A stretch of 64,000 nt of DNA from Effrenium voratum (lineage: Eukaryota; Sar; Dinophyceae; Suessiales; Symbiodiniaceae). The DNA lies in the NCBI GenBank assembly GCA_963377175.1, contig CAUJNA010001491.1:156501-220500 (forward strand), read 5' to 3'. The number at the start of each line of letters is the position of its first letter. Within the stretch, counting starts at the first letter, position 1. The notes beneath the pieces are model-generated. The model made no database searches. It had not been told where the DNA came from and saw nothing but the letters and a program-made list of their open reading frames with translations. Of the stretch, positions 12,013 to 22,946 are shown in pieces. A program made the translations under genes and the position numbers.

Positions 12013-12120
12013 CTTCCATTTGCTTAAGATTGTTTTGATTGTCCCCTGTTTGTTTGACAGGGAATCTATCACTACTGGAAATATGTTCATTTTTTTCCAG
12101 GGGTCTTAACCAAATGGAAG
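12013..12120 (+). mobile_element. Family A inverted-repeat element (reference copy)
   Basis: 108 bp with ends CTTCCATTTGCTTAAG and CTTAACCAAATGGAAG. The core is shared by about 20 sites: a CCTGTTGGTTTTAAAGGG block, GGAATCTATCACTACTGG, then TTTTTCCAGGGG close to the right end. It has no coding capacity and is MITE- or introner-like. Confidence 0.85.
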
Positions 12121-12171
12121 TTCTTCATGCATGTTGCTTTGCGGGTTCAGGGTGGAACTCATGTTTGTATA

Positions 12172-12295
12172 CATAGGTGTCCTTTCTTTTGTGTTTTGGT
12201 CGAGAAATCGATGGGTTTCCCTGCTTTACCTGGTGGTTCTTCCTCATCTACCAGGGAAACCCATCTAATTGTTCGCCCCTAAAAGGACACCTATG
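12172..12295 (+). mobile_element. Family H element: nested hairpin with CATAGGTGTCC ends
   Basis: CATAGGTGTCCTTT and AAAAGGACACCTATG are inverted ends. Inside, GATGGGTTTCCCTG pairs with CAGGGAAACCCATC, so the transcript could fold as a two-tier hairpin. Confidence 0.82.
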
Positions 12296-12391
12296 CTTCA
12301 GAATATTTTTTGTTGTCCCCTGTTGGTTTTAAAGGGAATCTATCACTACTGGAAATACTTTTATTTTTCCAGGGTCTTAACCAAATGGAAG
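12296..12391 (+). mobile_element. Family A element
   Basis: The full core is present; the left end is diverged (CTTCAGAATATT). It abuts the right end of a family H element (12172-12295). Confidence 0.75.
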
Positions 12392-12959
12392 TTCTATACA
12401 TGTTGCTTTGCGGGATCAGGGTGGAGCTCATGGTTGCAAGATGAGTTTCCATAAAAGATACATTTTGCCTTTGAAACATGTTGCTTTTTCAACACCAAAA
12501 AAATGGAAACCGCCATTGACAAGTTGCAATGTTCAGGTGTATAATGCATCCGGATCCCTGCTAAATCACCCTAGTTTCGCCTATTTCAAGATAAACCTGG
12601 TCATGTTCTTTTGGTTGGTAATTTCCCTAGGGCGTAGTCCCAGGGTGTAATAAAAGGGCCCTAGACTGGATCCCTGCTATGTTTATAATGTAAGGGTCCC
12701 TGTTGAAGCCTTTGGAGGCCTTGAATGACTGTTAAAGGTGCCATGGTTCCACCTTAGCCGGCCCGTGTTCCCGTTTGGTCTGCTGACGGGTGTTCCAACG
12801 ACGAGCGACGCGGCGACAGGTCAAGCGAGTCGGCTGAGCCTCTCCCGACCCTGCTGAACCTGAGCAGGCGGGGCCCGAGTTGGCCGGTGCCGAAAAAAAA
12901 TGCGGCGCGTTACATGCCATATGGCGTCTTTTTTCTTGTTGTGTGTGTGTGTGTGTTTT

Positions 12960-13100
12960 TTGGTTGTTAGTTGTGTTTTGTTTGTGAGTTTTGTTTTGGT
13001 TTGTTTTGTCTGTTAGTTGTGATTGTTTTGTTGTTTTGGTTTGTTTTGTTTGTTAGTTGAGTTTCGTTGGTTTTAGTTGTGTTTTGTTTATTAGTTGTTA
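12960..13100 (+). repeat. TTAGTTGTG-type GT-rich minisatellite, left part
   Basis: Irregular units of GTTTTGTTTGTTAGTTGTG. The same unit resumes at 15243. Confidence 0.7.
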
Positions 13101-13101
13101 A

Positions 13102-15242
13102 ACCAAACTTAGCCTCTATAAACAGGGGGGGTCTGTCGTTTTCGCCGTACCCGAAAATAAAAGCGTAAACAATCACGTAAATAAATCAAGCTTTCTGGTT
13201 GGCCTGGCCCTTAATAGAAAGAGTCCGTAAATGATATGGTAAATGGTGAGGTAAATAGTTGTAATTCATTTTCGCTTGCCCGATCTTGAGTGACCATGCG
13301 TGAGCTGGACTTAGTGTCCCTCATGGACAGGGATATGTATTGACGAGAACCTTCCCCTTCGCAAATTTCACCTGCTCACATCACTGAAGGAAGGCAAAGC
13401 ATCATGAGTCATGAACCATTGGAAGAGCCGCGACATCTTTGACATGAATGTTCATGCGTACTGGTAGCTGCGAGCCACATGTCTTTTTGCTCGCGAGCAT
13501 GTGTGTCGTTGGCAAAGCAAAAAAGCTCCGGACGCAAAAGCACGTGCGCCCATGCTTGCGCTTGGGTTGCGTTGCCTTGCTAACACCCGGCAGCCAGAAC
13601 CCCGCCAAGATACAGGTGTGTTTAGTGATCGTGAGAAAGGAGATGCTGTAGGAACCGAGGACTAGGAACACTGCGTCTTGTCATAGAACGTCCGGTATGT
13701 CCGGTCATTGGTTATGTCAGCTGCGTGAACAACATTGAGAATAATTGAGGGCTCTTTCCAACAATCAAGACTTAGTCAGCTTATTGTTGGGCGACCTTGC
13801 GAGGGCCAATCTTGAAGAACATCAAGATGAACGGGCGTCTATATTCCTAACATGCACCTGGCGCACAGACACACAGACACCACCCACACACACAAACACA
13901 CATGCACACGACTCTTCACGCGGTTGTCTCCGCGTGGCCACTGATCCAACCAGTCAAAGGACGATTAAGCCTTGCCTTCTTGCAGCTTTGCTTGCCGCGT
14001 TGTGGTGCTGTCGGGCGTTGTTTTTGTTTCTCTGCCGCGGCTTCGCCTCGTTAGTCCGCAAGACCCAGGGAATCCAAGAACCGATCCCAGAAATCCAGTT
14101 GAGCAAAGGCCGGAAAAGAGGAGCGATCGATGCTGTCACATGTGCACGCAAGTTCTGCGGACCTCTATGCTCAAAATATGTCCCCTGAACGGTTCAGAAC
14201 GGTTCAGCCAGCCTTTTTCTGCGTAAATGTTTGCGTAAGTTTTCGCGTAAATTTCAGACAGCTCTTTGCCTTTTTGTGCTTTGAGATTTCGGATCGCTTT
14301 CGATGTTCCGATGCCGGCCTGACCTTTGACCTAGGACTAGGAACCGCCAGGCTCACGAACCGTTCCGAGGAACGGTGGCAACCAAACTGCATGCCCCTGA
14401 ACCGTTCTGAACCGTTCCGGAGGCATTGAAACGCGTGCCCCTGAACCGTTCTGAACCGTTCCGGGGGCATTGGAACCCATGCCCCTGAACCGTTCTGAAC
14501 CGTTCTGGAGCCCGTCTAGCAATCAGCGCACAGAGCAGGCGTATAGTTCAGAACCGTTCTGAACCGTTCTGAACCGTTCGTGCCTCAAGAACCGTTCTGA
14601 ACCGTTCAGGAGGGATTGCAGCATCATACTATGAACCGTTCTGAACCGCAGCATACCCTGAACCGTTCTGAACCGTTCAGGAAGAATTGCAAGCAGCATG
14701 CCCTGAACTGTGCTGAACCGTTCAGGATGGATTGCAGCATCATACCCTGAACCGTTCTGAACCGTTCGGAGACATTGGAGCTGCGTACCTAGGAACCATT
14801 CCGAAGATTGCAACTGCATGCTCAGGAATTGCTCTTGCTTCTGCTCACGCATGCTTCGGCTTACCAACCACGTGTTTAAGACTTAAGATGTTTGGCCTCC
14901 TCACATTTCTGTGGTAGCTGCTAAGGATTTAGCAAAGATCATTCAATCAACACCTTGGGCGCGGAGATGGGAGGGGCGCGTTGGAGCCTTACCTTCTTCT
15001 TGCCAATATTTTGCCATTGGCTTGTCTGATTATGCGCCTTTTATCTCTGTTCAGGCCTGTTACATGGCAAATGATGCAGCTTCCAGCTTCCAACACTGAG
15101 GCACGCATTGTTTACATGATCTTTTACGTGTTTCTTTAGGCCTGTTTTTGTTTACATGAATACGTACATGAAGAGTGACGTGGTTTGTTACATGACTATT
15201 GGCCGGTTTTAACCTCCACAGAGATAGAGGCTAAGTTTTGGT
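13102..15242. mobile_element. 2.1-kb non-autonomous DNA element with inverted ends
   Basis: ACCAAACTTAGCCTCTAT at the left matches, inverted, the last 19 bases (15224-15242) with one extra A. Both subterminal zones are rich in CGTAAA/TGTAAA-type motifs, as transposase-binding repeats often are. A similar TTAGTTGTG minisatellite lies on each side (12960-13100 and 15243-15440), as if the element had split one array. No transposase frame was seen. The inside holds a GAACCGTTC array (14170-14770) and unique DNA. The target duplication cannot be resolved in the repetitive flanks. Confidence 0.55.
14170..14770. repeat. GAACCGTTC repeat array
   Basis: CCTGAACCGTTCTGAACCGT units recur about nine times between 14390 and 14770, three of them at about 43-44-bp spacing. 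A single inverted unit (GAACGGTTCAGAACGGTTCA) sits at 14177. Partial loss of units on the right suggests an old array. Confidence 0.8.
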
Positions 15243-15710
15243 CTAAATTAGTTGCGTGTTGTTTTGTTAGTCGTGTTTTGGTTGTTAGTCGTGTCTTGTT
15301 TGTCAGTTTTGTTTTGGTTTGTTTTGCTTGTTAGTTGTGTTTGTTTTGTTTGTTAGTTGTGTTTCGTTTTTTAGCGGTGTTTTGTTTGTTAGTTGTGTTT
15401 TGTTTGTTAGTCGTGTCTTGTTTTGTTGTGTTGTGTTTTGTGTTCTTTCTTTGTTTCTGTGTTTGTTTTGTTTGTTTGTTTGTTTGTTTGTTTGTTTGTT
15501 TGTTTGTTTGTTTGTCGGTTGGTTGGTTGGTTGGTTGGTTGGTTGGTTGGTTGGTTGGTTGGTTGGTTGCTTGCTGTTTTATGTTTGTTGTATGTTGTAT
15601 TGTGTGTGTGTGTGTGTTGTATGTTGCTTCTCGTTCTTCTTGTTGTTGTTGCTGCTGCTGGTGGTGGTGGTGGTGGTTGGTGCTGTTGGTGCTGTTGGTG
15701 GTTGTGGTTA
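15243..15710 (+). repeat. GT-rich minisatellite and microsatellites
   Basis: TTTGTTAGTTGTG units (to 15440), TTTG tetramers (15470-15512), GGTT tetramers (15517-15567), GT (15600-15617) and GGT/GCT triplets (15655-15705). Confidence 0.85.
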
Positions 15711-16244
15711 TCAATTTGTTCTTGGCTCTTTGTTATTGGACATTGGTTGTTGGTTGCTAGTTGTTTGTTGTTCGTTGCTCGTTGCAGTTTGCTGTTTGCT
15801 GTCTGTTGTTTGTGGTTTGTGGTTTGGTGTATGTCGTTGTTTGTTTTTGCGGTTTGCTGTTTGTTTCTTGTTCGGTTCATCCCACATGTCTTTTGGGAGG
15901 TTGGCCCAAAAATGACCATCGGTTGCGCCAGGCTTTTCATGGTGTCTTCAGTGAAGACGCGCTTGGGCCTTAGTTCTGAGCGGCCGAGTGGCAGTGGCAC
16001 GTGTGGTCCTGGCGGCCCCGAACGCATACGGTAGCTTCCATGTGCGTGTCGGAACATCTTGGTGGAACCCCGTCGTCGACAAAGGGAGATTCAAAAGACA
16101 CCAAACGAGAAGAACCTGTGTGACGGTTTTTCGGAGCGCGGTGGATGCGCCATGTTTCAAGCCAACCACAAACCATGGTTGAATTTACCGGTGGTTTCCC
16201 GGGTTCCTTGCAATATGTTGGGCATGAGAAGTGTTTTTTGGATG

Positions 16245-16354
16245 CTCACTCTCAGCGAGTTCAATGGACTTTAGCCACTTTTTGGGTTTGGGCCATTTTG
16301 GTGGCGGAGTGTTTCTTTTTGGACTTGTTTGGGCCCACCCACTCAGGAATTGAG
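16245..16354 (+). mobile_element. Family D element
   Basis: CTCACTCTCAGCGAG ... CTCAGGAATTGAG, with GGGCCATTTTGGTGGC inside. Confidence 0.62.
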
Positions 16355-16390
16355 TTGGAGCGTTCGCTTGTTTGGCCAGCCCACTGCTTG

Positions 16391-16499
16391 ACTGCTATTG
16401 GGTTGGATCTTTAGACTTTAACTTTTTGGTTGAAATCAAGTTGGGGGTTCCACTAAACCCCCAAAAAGTGAGAAACATTTTTTGCAGAGGGGTCTCGCC
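16391..16499 (+). mobile_element. Family F element ending in TTTTTGCAG
   Basis: Starts CTGCTATTGGGTTGGATCTT and runs through TTTAACTTTTTGG and CCCCCAAAAAGTGA to TTTTTTGCAGAGGGGTCT. Copies lie at 37345-37447, 45321-45412, 45770-45895 and 63715-63805. The first two of these end in TTTGCAG, an acceptor-like end; the last two end in GGATCTACAG or GAATCTACAG. Confidence 0.65.
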
Positions 16500-16515
16500 A
16501 GCAACCAGGAGACTG

Positions 16516-16621
16516 CTTCCATTTGGTTAAGAATATTGTTTATTTTCCGCTGTTGGTTGAAAAGGGAATCAATTTCACTACTGGACATATTTTTCCCAGG
16601 GGACGAAAACGCAAATGGAAG
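16516..16621 (+). mobile_element. Family A element with shared right flank
   Basis: CTTCCATTTGGTTAAG ... GCAAATGGAAG. The next ~65 bases (TGTGCGACTTAAAACTT onward) match the right flank of the copy at 18047-18152, so the pair arose by duplication of a larger block. Confidence 0.8.
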
Positions 16622-17538
16622 TGTGCGACTTAAAACTTACACATCGAGTACCTTGCCAGGTTTCCTCATGAGAGTCAAGGCCGAAGAAGTTCTTGAGAAC
16701 CGAAGAAGTTTCTTCATGAGAAGTTACTGTCAAGACTGGGTCGGAGGTTTTTGTGAACCGAAGGGAAACCATCCCCGGCTCCAGGCACCGATCGCGAGGC
16801 CATGGCTGAGGCGAGGTTCTGCCTCGCCGTCAAGCGTGGGAGCTGTTCTTTTCTTTTCTCTCCATATGTTTTTTTTCTTTTTCTTTAGTACAGATGTTGT
16901 TGTTCTATTTTGGTGTGTGTGTGTGTTTGGCACATTGGTTCAGGGCCCTTAGCTTGTGTTTCTCTTTGGGGTCGTTTCAAAACAGTAGTTCACAGCCATA
17001 CTGCCGCTGAAGTGTTCAGGCGCCCATGGCTGGTGAACAACAGAACACCGACCAAGTCGTTAGGGCCTGCTTGCCCTTGATTGAAAATTGGACCTCGTTG
17101 AACGTCTTGACGAAGGGGCCCGGGAAGTCTTGGCAATGGATGGTCAGGCAGCTGGCCGCTTTGTCTCATACTTCCGACCTGCATTCTCTCAAACGATGTA
17201 AACCAATGTTATCCCCACCCCTTTTAAGATGGAATTGGGGAAGGGGGTCACCCGTAGAATTCCATTTATGGTTCCATTTTCCTCTCTTTTTTTTTGAAGA
17301 ATAGAAACTGGAATTGGGCGACTCCCACCCCCCTCCTCTTACGGCAGGGGGATTCAAGGTTCCCGCCTGGATTTCGTGGGTACAACCACAGGGCGAATCG
17401 CCCACGCTCAACTGAGAGAAGAGAAGTCGTGCCACACAGCCGGCACAGCCGCGCAAAGAAATCCAAACGTGTGGAACCCTTTTGCCCCTGGTTTTCCTGC
17501 ATTTCCCTTCCAACAAGCTAAAGGTTGACTCTTATTTT

Positions 17539-17647
17539 CTAGCCAGTAGTCCCCTGTTACCCTTTTTTGGGGGAGGGTTTCTCTACTAAAGATAGACTAC
17601 AGAAAAAAGAAACGGTACCCTTATTCCAACCTCTCTACTGGACCTAG
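17539..17647 (+). mobile_element. Family B element
   Basis: CTAGCCAGTAGTCCCC ... CTCTCTACTGGACCTAG; core GGGGGAGGGTTTCTCTACTA. Confidence 0.7.
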
Positions 17648-17723
17648 AAGTGGTTCTTACTTTAAAGTTTCAGGAGACTTCCCCTTTCTAGAGTTCTCTG
17701 GTCTACTGGACGATCATAGGTGT

Positions 17724-17812
17724 CCTTTTCGGTTGATTTGGTTGAAAAATAGAGGGCCCTGGTTTCTGGTTTGCCTGGTGGTTCAATCAACTACCAGGGC
17801 CATCTATGTTTC
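17724..17812 (+). mobile_element. Family H element, right-truncated
   Basis: ATAGGTGTCCTTTT left end; inner hairpin GGCCCTGGTTT / CTACCAGGGCC. Confidence 0.6.
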
Positions 17813-18046
17813 CTAAACAGTCCAACAAGCTAAAGGTCAACATTTTTCTTTTTCTGAAGTCTCGGGGCAATCACTTCGGCCGACTCGCGCTGAAGCTTGG
17901 CAGAGGGCAGCTCGCAGTGACGAGCTGCCAAATTTGTAGGAAAGCTTGCGCTTCCATTTGCCAGTTATTTCTCGGCCTGCCCGTTGCCCAAACAAAGCAA
18001 CCAGGTGGTTTCCCTCCATATAAACGGGATCTTAACAAATGCGTAA

Positions 18047-18152
18047 CTTCCAGTTGCTTAATAATACATAGCTTGTTATTTCCTCTTCTGGTTTTAAAGG
18101 GAATCCGTCACTACTGGAAATATGTTTATTCTTTTTCCAGTGGACATGGAAG
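18047..18152 (+). mobile_element. Family A element, duplicate block partner
   Basis: Core intact; the left end has CTTCCAGTTGCTTAA. It shares its right flank with the copy at 16516. Confidence 0.75.
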
Positions 18153-18308
18153 TGTGCGACTTAAAACTTCCACATCGAGTACCTTGGCAGGTTTCTTCAT
18201 GAGAGTCAAGGCCGAACAAGTTTGGACTTGTTCATTCTGGCCAATAAACTCAGCAAAACCCGAAACAAAAGCATGGACACCCCCTAGGCACGTATCAAGC
18301 CCTGATGC

Positions 18309-18411
18309 GAAAGGAATATTTTGTCATGTTCCCTTGTTGGTTTTGAAGGGGGGCTCCACCACTACGGGAAATATGTTGATTTTTGCCAGGGAGCGACAAA
18401 GCAAATGGAAG
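18309..18411 (+). mobile_element. Family A element, diverged core
   Basis: The core is altered (GGGCTCCACCACTACGGG). The right end GCAAATGGAAG is intact. Confidence 0.65.
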
Positions 18412-18653
18412 GTCACCAACCCCAGTGGATCCCAGTTACCTATAATAGTGGGTAAGCCTTCACCATGTTCTTCTTGAAATGTTTTACTTTTTTGCTTTTA
18501 CTTCTTACTTCTTGTGCTTGTTGGTTGCTTTCTTTTCTATTTTGCTGATTTACTTTTGGGTCCTTGGCTCCATATGTTTACTTGATGTTTAAAGGCTGGC
18601 ACGCCCTTGGTTGCCCACTCCGGGGAATCTGCATCACGTTTGGCGCGAAGCAG

Positions 18654-18735
18654 GCAGTCCGGGAGCTGAACGCTCGCTACCACGCCGGGGCCTCGGCTCG
18701 AGGCGGGCGAGCTGGCGCACGGCTTGCTACTTGGC
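18654..18735 (+). CDS. Candidate small exon
   Basis: GC-rich island reading AVRELNARYHAGASARGGRA after a possible CAG acceptor at 18651-18653. It lies between AT-richer repeat DNA. No family recognised. Confidence 0.35.
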
Positions 18736-19107
18736 AAACCCCCTACAGGCATTCCCACCCCCAAATGGAAAAAAGGGGAAGGGGGGAGGAAACGAGCCTG
18801 GAGATCTCCATTTATGTTTTTGCATCTTCCCTTTGGGGAAGGCTAGAATCCATGGAATTGGGTCCCGGACCCTCCAATCCCGGTGCCCTTAAGGCAGGAG
18901 GCATCTCTGGAAGCTTGCGCGCTTCATCATGCTTGGGCTGGGGACGTGGCTGACGTAAGGAGAATTCGCATCAGGCCCCTCCTGGCAGAAAGGTTCTTGG
19001 TGCGGTGGGTAGATTCCCCTTCCTCCCCCCCACCACCTCCCCCCCACCCATGCGGTCCATGATCTGAAGGGTATCCCGAATGTCAAGGTTTTGGAATTAG
19101 AGCAACA

Positions 19108-19211
19108 CTGTGGATGGACGAAATCCATTTCGCACCACTTTGAAACCATGGGAAGGCGTTGTTTCTTGGTACTTGCAGGGGAACATTCCAGGTTTTTTCG
19201 TCCATCCACAG
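19108..19211 (+). mobile_element. Family I element, Tc1/mariner-like inverted ends
   Basis: CTGTGGATGGACGAAA and TTTTCGTCCATCCACAG are inverted ends around a 70-bp core that also carries CACCACTTTGAAACCAT. No transposase. Confidence 0.82.
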
Positions 19212-19457
19212 TATTTGTAGGCGCTCGGTGTGGATGTGGCTGTAGCTTCTCTGAAGCTGAGGTGGGGTTTCAGGAGCCGCGGCAGCATTCGCAATCCACG
19301 CTCGGGTCGTGGATTGCGGGGCATCTGCTTGTTTCTCAGCTTGCTGTCAGAACTACTCTTCACTTGCCCAAGGCGAATTGACCTGATCTGACCTTTTGGT
19401 TGCCCCTTGTTGGTCTGTTTTGAGTCATGCTTCTTTATTGCTGGGTCCTTTGGGCAG

Positions 19458-19645
19458 ACGGCTGATGAAGGGAACGTTAATGAAGGACCCTTTCGAAGGT
19501 CCCAATTGCTTGATACGCATCAAAAAAGCTGGAGAGGAGAGCGACGCAGTGCGCATTTACAACATGATCAGCAAGAATGGGAAGGAGGAGCTCAATGGAC
19601 AAGCTTTCGCGGCCACTTGGCAGACAAGCTTCAACACAGAGGCCT
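19458..19645 (+). CDS. Candidate exon (hypothetical protein)
   Basis: Opens after CTTTGGGCAG, the end of a repeat copy at 19365-19457. It reads CLIRIKKAGEESDAVRIYNM and then NMISKNGKEELNGQAFAATW without a stop for about 60 codons, until a T-rich intron-like stretch begins. It is one of the best coding islands outside the LTR element. The charged pattern suggests a soluble protein; no family recognised. Confidence 0.5.
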
Positions 19646-19729
19646 TATTGCTTTCTTTGTGTTATCCTTTCTCCTTTCTACCTTTTTGTTTTTTGTTTTT
19701 TTTTGTTCTTCATCTTTCATGTTGACCTT

Positions 19730-19852
19730 GACGAGCAAGAATGGAGAAGCGTTTCCGCCCACTCAGCCAAGCGAGGGGAACCTTCTACGTCACCCTATGT
19801 TGCGAACGCCCAAGAGTGCGACGAAGACTCTTGCGTGTTCTTGAAATCAACC
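19730..19852 (+). CDS. Candidate exon with donor site
   Basis: Follows about 80 bases of T-rich DNA and ends at a GTAAG donor (19853). Two frames are open: one gives AKRGEPSTSPYVANAQECDE, the other FRPLSQARGTFYVTLCCERP. The frame cannot be chosen without a transcript. Confidence 0.25.
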
Positions 19853-19904
19853 GTAAGAAGCTTAATGACACCTTTGAAGCAATAGCGCTCTTAATGTTGA
19901 CCCC

Positions 19905-20034
19905 AGATTAATCAACCCCAGTTTCTGATTTTTGGGGGTGTTCCCTTCCAAAAGTGTTGAAGCCCTACTAAACCCAGAGACACCCGCTATAAATAAACTG
20001 GGTTTGGGTTGCCCCTATTAATAAACTGGGGATG
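19905..20034 (+). mobile_element. Family K element
   Basis: Starts AATCAACCCCAGTTT and ends AATAAACTGGGGATGAC, with GGGGGTGTTCCCTTCCAAAA inside and one extra AATAAACTGGG copy. Confidence 0.65.
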
Positions 20035-21480
20035 ACGTAGTCATAAGTCCATCGATAGCTTGAATGAGGTTGTTGGGGTCGTTGAAGCCACTTTAAGTAA
20101 TGATCGTTGCCCCTTGTTCATATTCGTCCCTGGAGTTGTGGCAAGTTTCAAGACTTGAATGAGGCTTCCTTGCGGATTTGATGTTTAAGGGGGACGTTGC
20201 TTTTACGGGATGCAGTTCGATTTCCAGGGGGTTTGAACGGTTCAACAGCCTTGGGATTCCCCGGTTGCCTGGTGTTCTTTGCGAACCCCCCTTTTTTTGC
20301 AGGTGGGTGGGCCAGCCCTAAACGTGGTTTGAACCCGAAACCCAACTGGGCAACTCTAGCAGCTGGGTCTACTACAACTTGGCGTTTTATAGGGTCTACC
20401 CTCGAAGGAACCAACGTATTAGAACCAAGAGTCAACGGGTGCAGCAGCCTTTGGCTAAAATTTTGTGCATGGTTCTGGACAGGCCATGTTCATACAGGGT
20501 TTGATGTCATGACTGATTTGGGCTCTCCCTTTACTTGGTGCTTTTAGCTGTTTACTTGGTTTAGTGGCAGTTTCACCACTAAACCACTAAAGGTTTTCGA
20601 CTTTGGGGGGATCGAAGGGGAAAAGCCCAGTTTGGGTATGGGTCAAAACATCGCTTCAGACGCCGGGATGTGGGTGTGTGTCAATCATAGGTACCAAAAT
20701 GGTTTGCCCTGGCAAATGGCAACATAGACTAGAGCTGTCCAGTTGCTAGTGGTTTAACTGTGACCCATACCGTCATGGAACTGGCAAGGCTCAACATGAC
20801 GAAAATCAGAGGAATCCTCATGGAACCAAGAAAAAACTAGATCCGGGTGCCTTTGGGGCCCGAGTTTTTTTGTGAGCCATAGCCAAACTGGGTTTTCCCC
20901 TTGGATCTCCTAAAAAGTCGAAAACTGGTTTCGCAGCTTAGCATCCATACCCATGTCTCAGTTGTCCAAAGCCGACCTTTTGACAATTTTTCAAATCTTT
21001 GTCCAGTTTTAGTAAGGGTCGCAAAAGGTGATCGCCTTTTGTCAACATGAGTACCCATACCTACGTGGCGAAACTTTGTAAAATCCAGAAAATAATAGCA
21101 AAACACCTCGAGTTTGCGGGGCTCCGGAGTTTTTTTTTTGGAGCCCCGTTTTGGTCCCCCCTTTTTTTGGTGCACAAATACATGTTCTTTTGTTTGGGGG
21201 GGGTCCCTTAAAAACAAAACACGCCCTCGTGGCGATGTTTTTTTCTCGCAGGGCGCCGGACATGTTCTTCTTGTTGGGGCCCCCAAAAAAACGAGTTTCT
21301 GGTAAAACCCAGAAAAGCATAGCAAAACACACCGAGCTTTTGCAGTTTTGTTTTTTTCCATCTTTTTGCTACCCCTTTTTGTGGTGGACAAATACTTCTT
21401 TCTTCTTTTTTTTGGGGGGGAGGTCCCGTTTAACAAAAAAAAAAAACTAATCAAACAAAACCTGGCTTCGATTTTTTTTC
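20035..21480. other. No gene seen; repeat-derived DNA
   Basis: Includes related GGTAAAACCCAGAAAAGCAT and GTAAAATCCAGAAAATAATA strings and TTTTTTT/CCCC stretches (21125-21420) that look like decayed copies of one repeat. No defensible exon. Confidence 0.45.
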
Positions 21481-21506
21481 CTCGGGGCGCGGGATTTCTC
21501 TTTTCC

Positions 21507-21590
21507 GGAGGCGGTGGTGCGCGAGCTGCTGTCCGCGCTGAGCTCCAGAGAGCTCACCTTGTCCCAGCTGCGCGCCTCGGAGCTTCTTTT
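21507..21590 (+). CDS. Candidate small exon
   Basis: GC-rich island after a CTCTTTTCCG tract, reading EAVVRELLSALSSRELTLSQ, an amphipathic helix pattern. Its surroundings are T-rich repeats. No family recognised. Confidence 0.35.
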
Positions 21591-22831
21591 TTTCTCCGGG
21601 GCGCCGGGAGGGAAAAGGCGCCGGGGGGAGTTCCCCTTTGTGGGTTTTCTTTTTGAAGCCCCAGAAAGAAGGGGTTGCTTTTTTTTAAATTTGAAACCTC
21701 AAGGGTTGCTTTCGGAAAAAACGGCGCGGGGAGCAAAAAACCCTTTTGTGGGGCTTCTTTGAGGCTTGCAAGGGTTGCTTTTTGTGGGGTTTCCTTTGAA
21801 ACCTAGCCAAAAAGAAGGAAGAAAGAAAGTAATTCCTTTTTTTGGTTCCTTTTTTGGTTCCTCTTTGCCAGAAGGAAGTAATTTCCCCAAAAAGAAGCAC
21901 GGCAGAAGGAGAGGGGGGTACCAACTGCAAAAAAGGAATCACTGCCAAGTGGAAGGGGTTGTAGCTGGCCATGTTGGAGGGATTGGCAGATTCACCGTTG
22001 GTTTTCGGAACGGAGGCTTTTCAACACACATGGGCCCCACAGATTTCCGAAGGTTTGAATCGGCCGGATCATTCTGGCCCATCATTGACCCCTAAAAGAG
22101 TATTCGATGTATAAAAGTCGCAGTAACCCGGTTGAGCATCGCAAGCTGGGCAGATAGGTTAGAGGACTCTACGTGACTGAAAGTTTCCGAATTGTGGCTC
22201 GCATCCGTGTTTGCTTCAAAAAGACATGGTTCCGATGTGGAGAGCGAATATGCGTGTGGCTGCCGGGGGAATTGCGTGCAGCCACCCAACAACCACAACC
22301 AATCTGCAGCAAAACCTCGTACATGCTCCTTGCAATTTCAGGTGGTTATGGATTTTAATGGGGGACCGCCGACCTCACAAATGGTTGGGGGACATAACCC
22401 CCGCCTAGTTGATGTCCGCGAAAAGGTACCCTAGCAAGATTTATTCGACTGCTGTGCATGTTTGGCTTGCATGCGTTTCTCCCTAGTTGAGTTGGCATTG
22501 TTGGCTTAGGCCACAAGAGTCAGGGTGTCAGATGTTTTTGCCGAGATGTAGCATAAATCGGTTGACTGCGGCTCCATTGAACGCCACCAAGGGGTTCCCC
22601 GCAAAGGAGAAGAGCCATGTGACGAGCCGCATACAGAGCGCGCTTTCCCGTGCGAATTTTGACCAAGCGAGCACCGCAGAAAAGGCGGTGCTGCAGCATG
22701 ACAAGTAGGGTATGCCCAATAACACCGTTTCCCCTGGCTAATACACTCCTTGTGATGCTTGCTTTTAAATTTACACTCCGAGAGACTGTGTGATTTGGCC
22801 GCCCGGTGTTGGCCAGGTTTTGGAACGAGCC

Positions 22832-22946
22832 CTTCCATTTGCTTAAGAATATTTATGTCTTTTTTGTTTGCCCTGTTGGTTTTCAGGGGAATCTATCACT
22901 ATTGGAAATATGTTCTTTTTCTCCAGGGGGCTTCAGCAAATGGAAG
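22832..22946 (+). mobile_element. Family A element
   Basis: CTTCCATTTGCTTAAG at the left, CTTCAGCAAATGGAAG at the right, core intact. Confidence 0.85.

Noticed and set aside
15319..16057. Frames of 200-216 codons, Cys/Val/Leu-rich or Asn/Thr/Gln-rich
   Set aside because: Translations of GT- and GGTT-type repeats.
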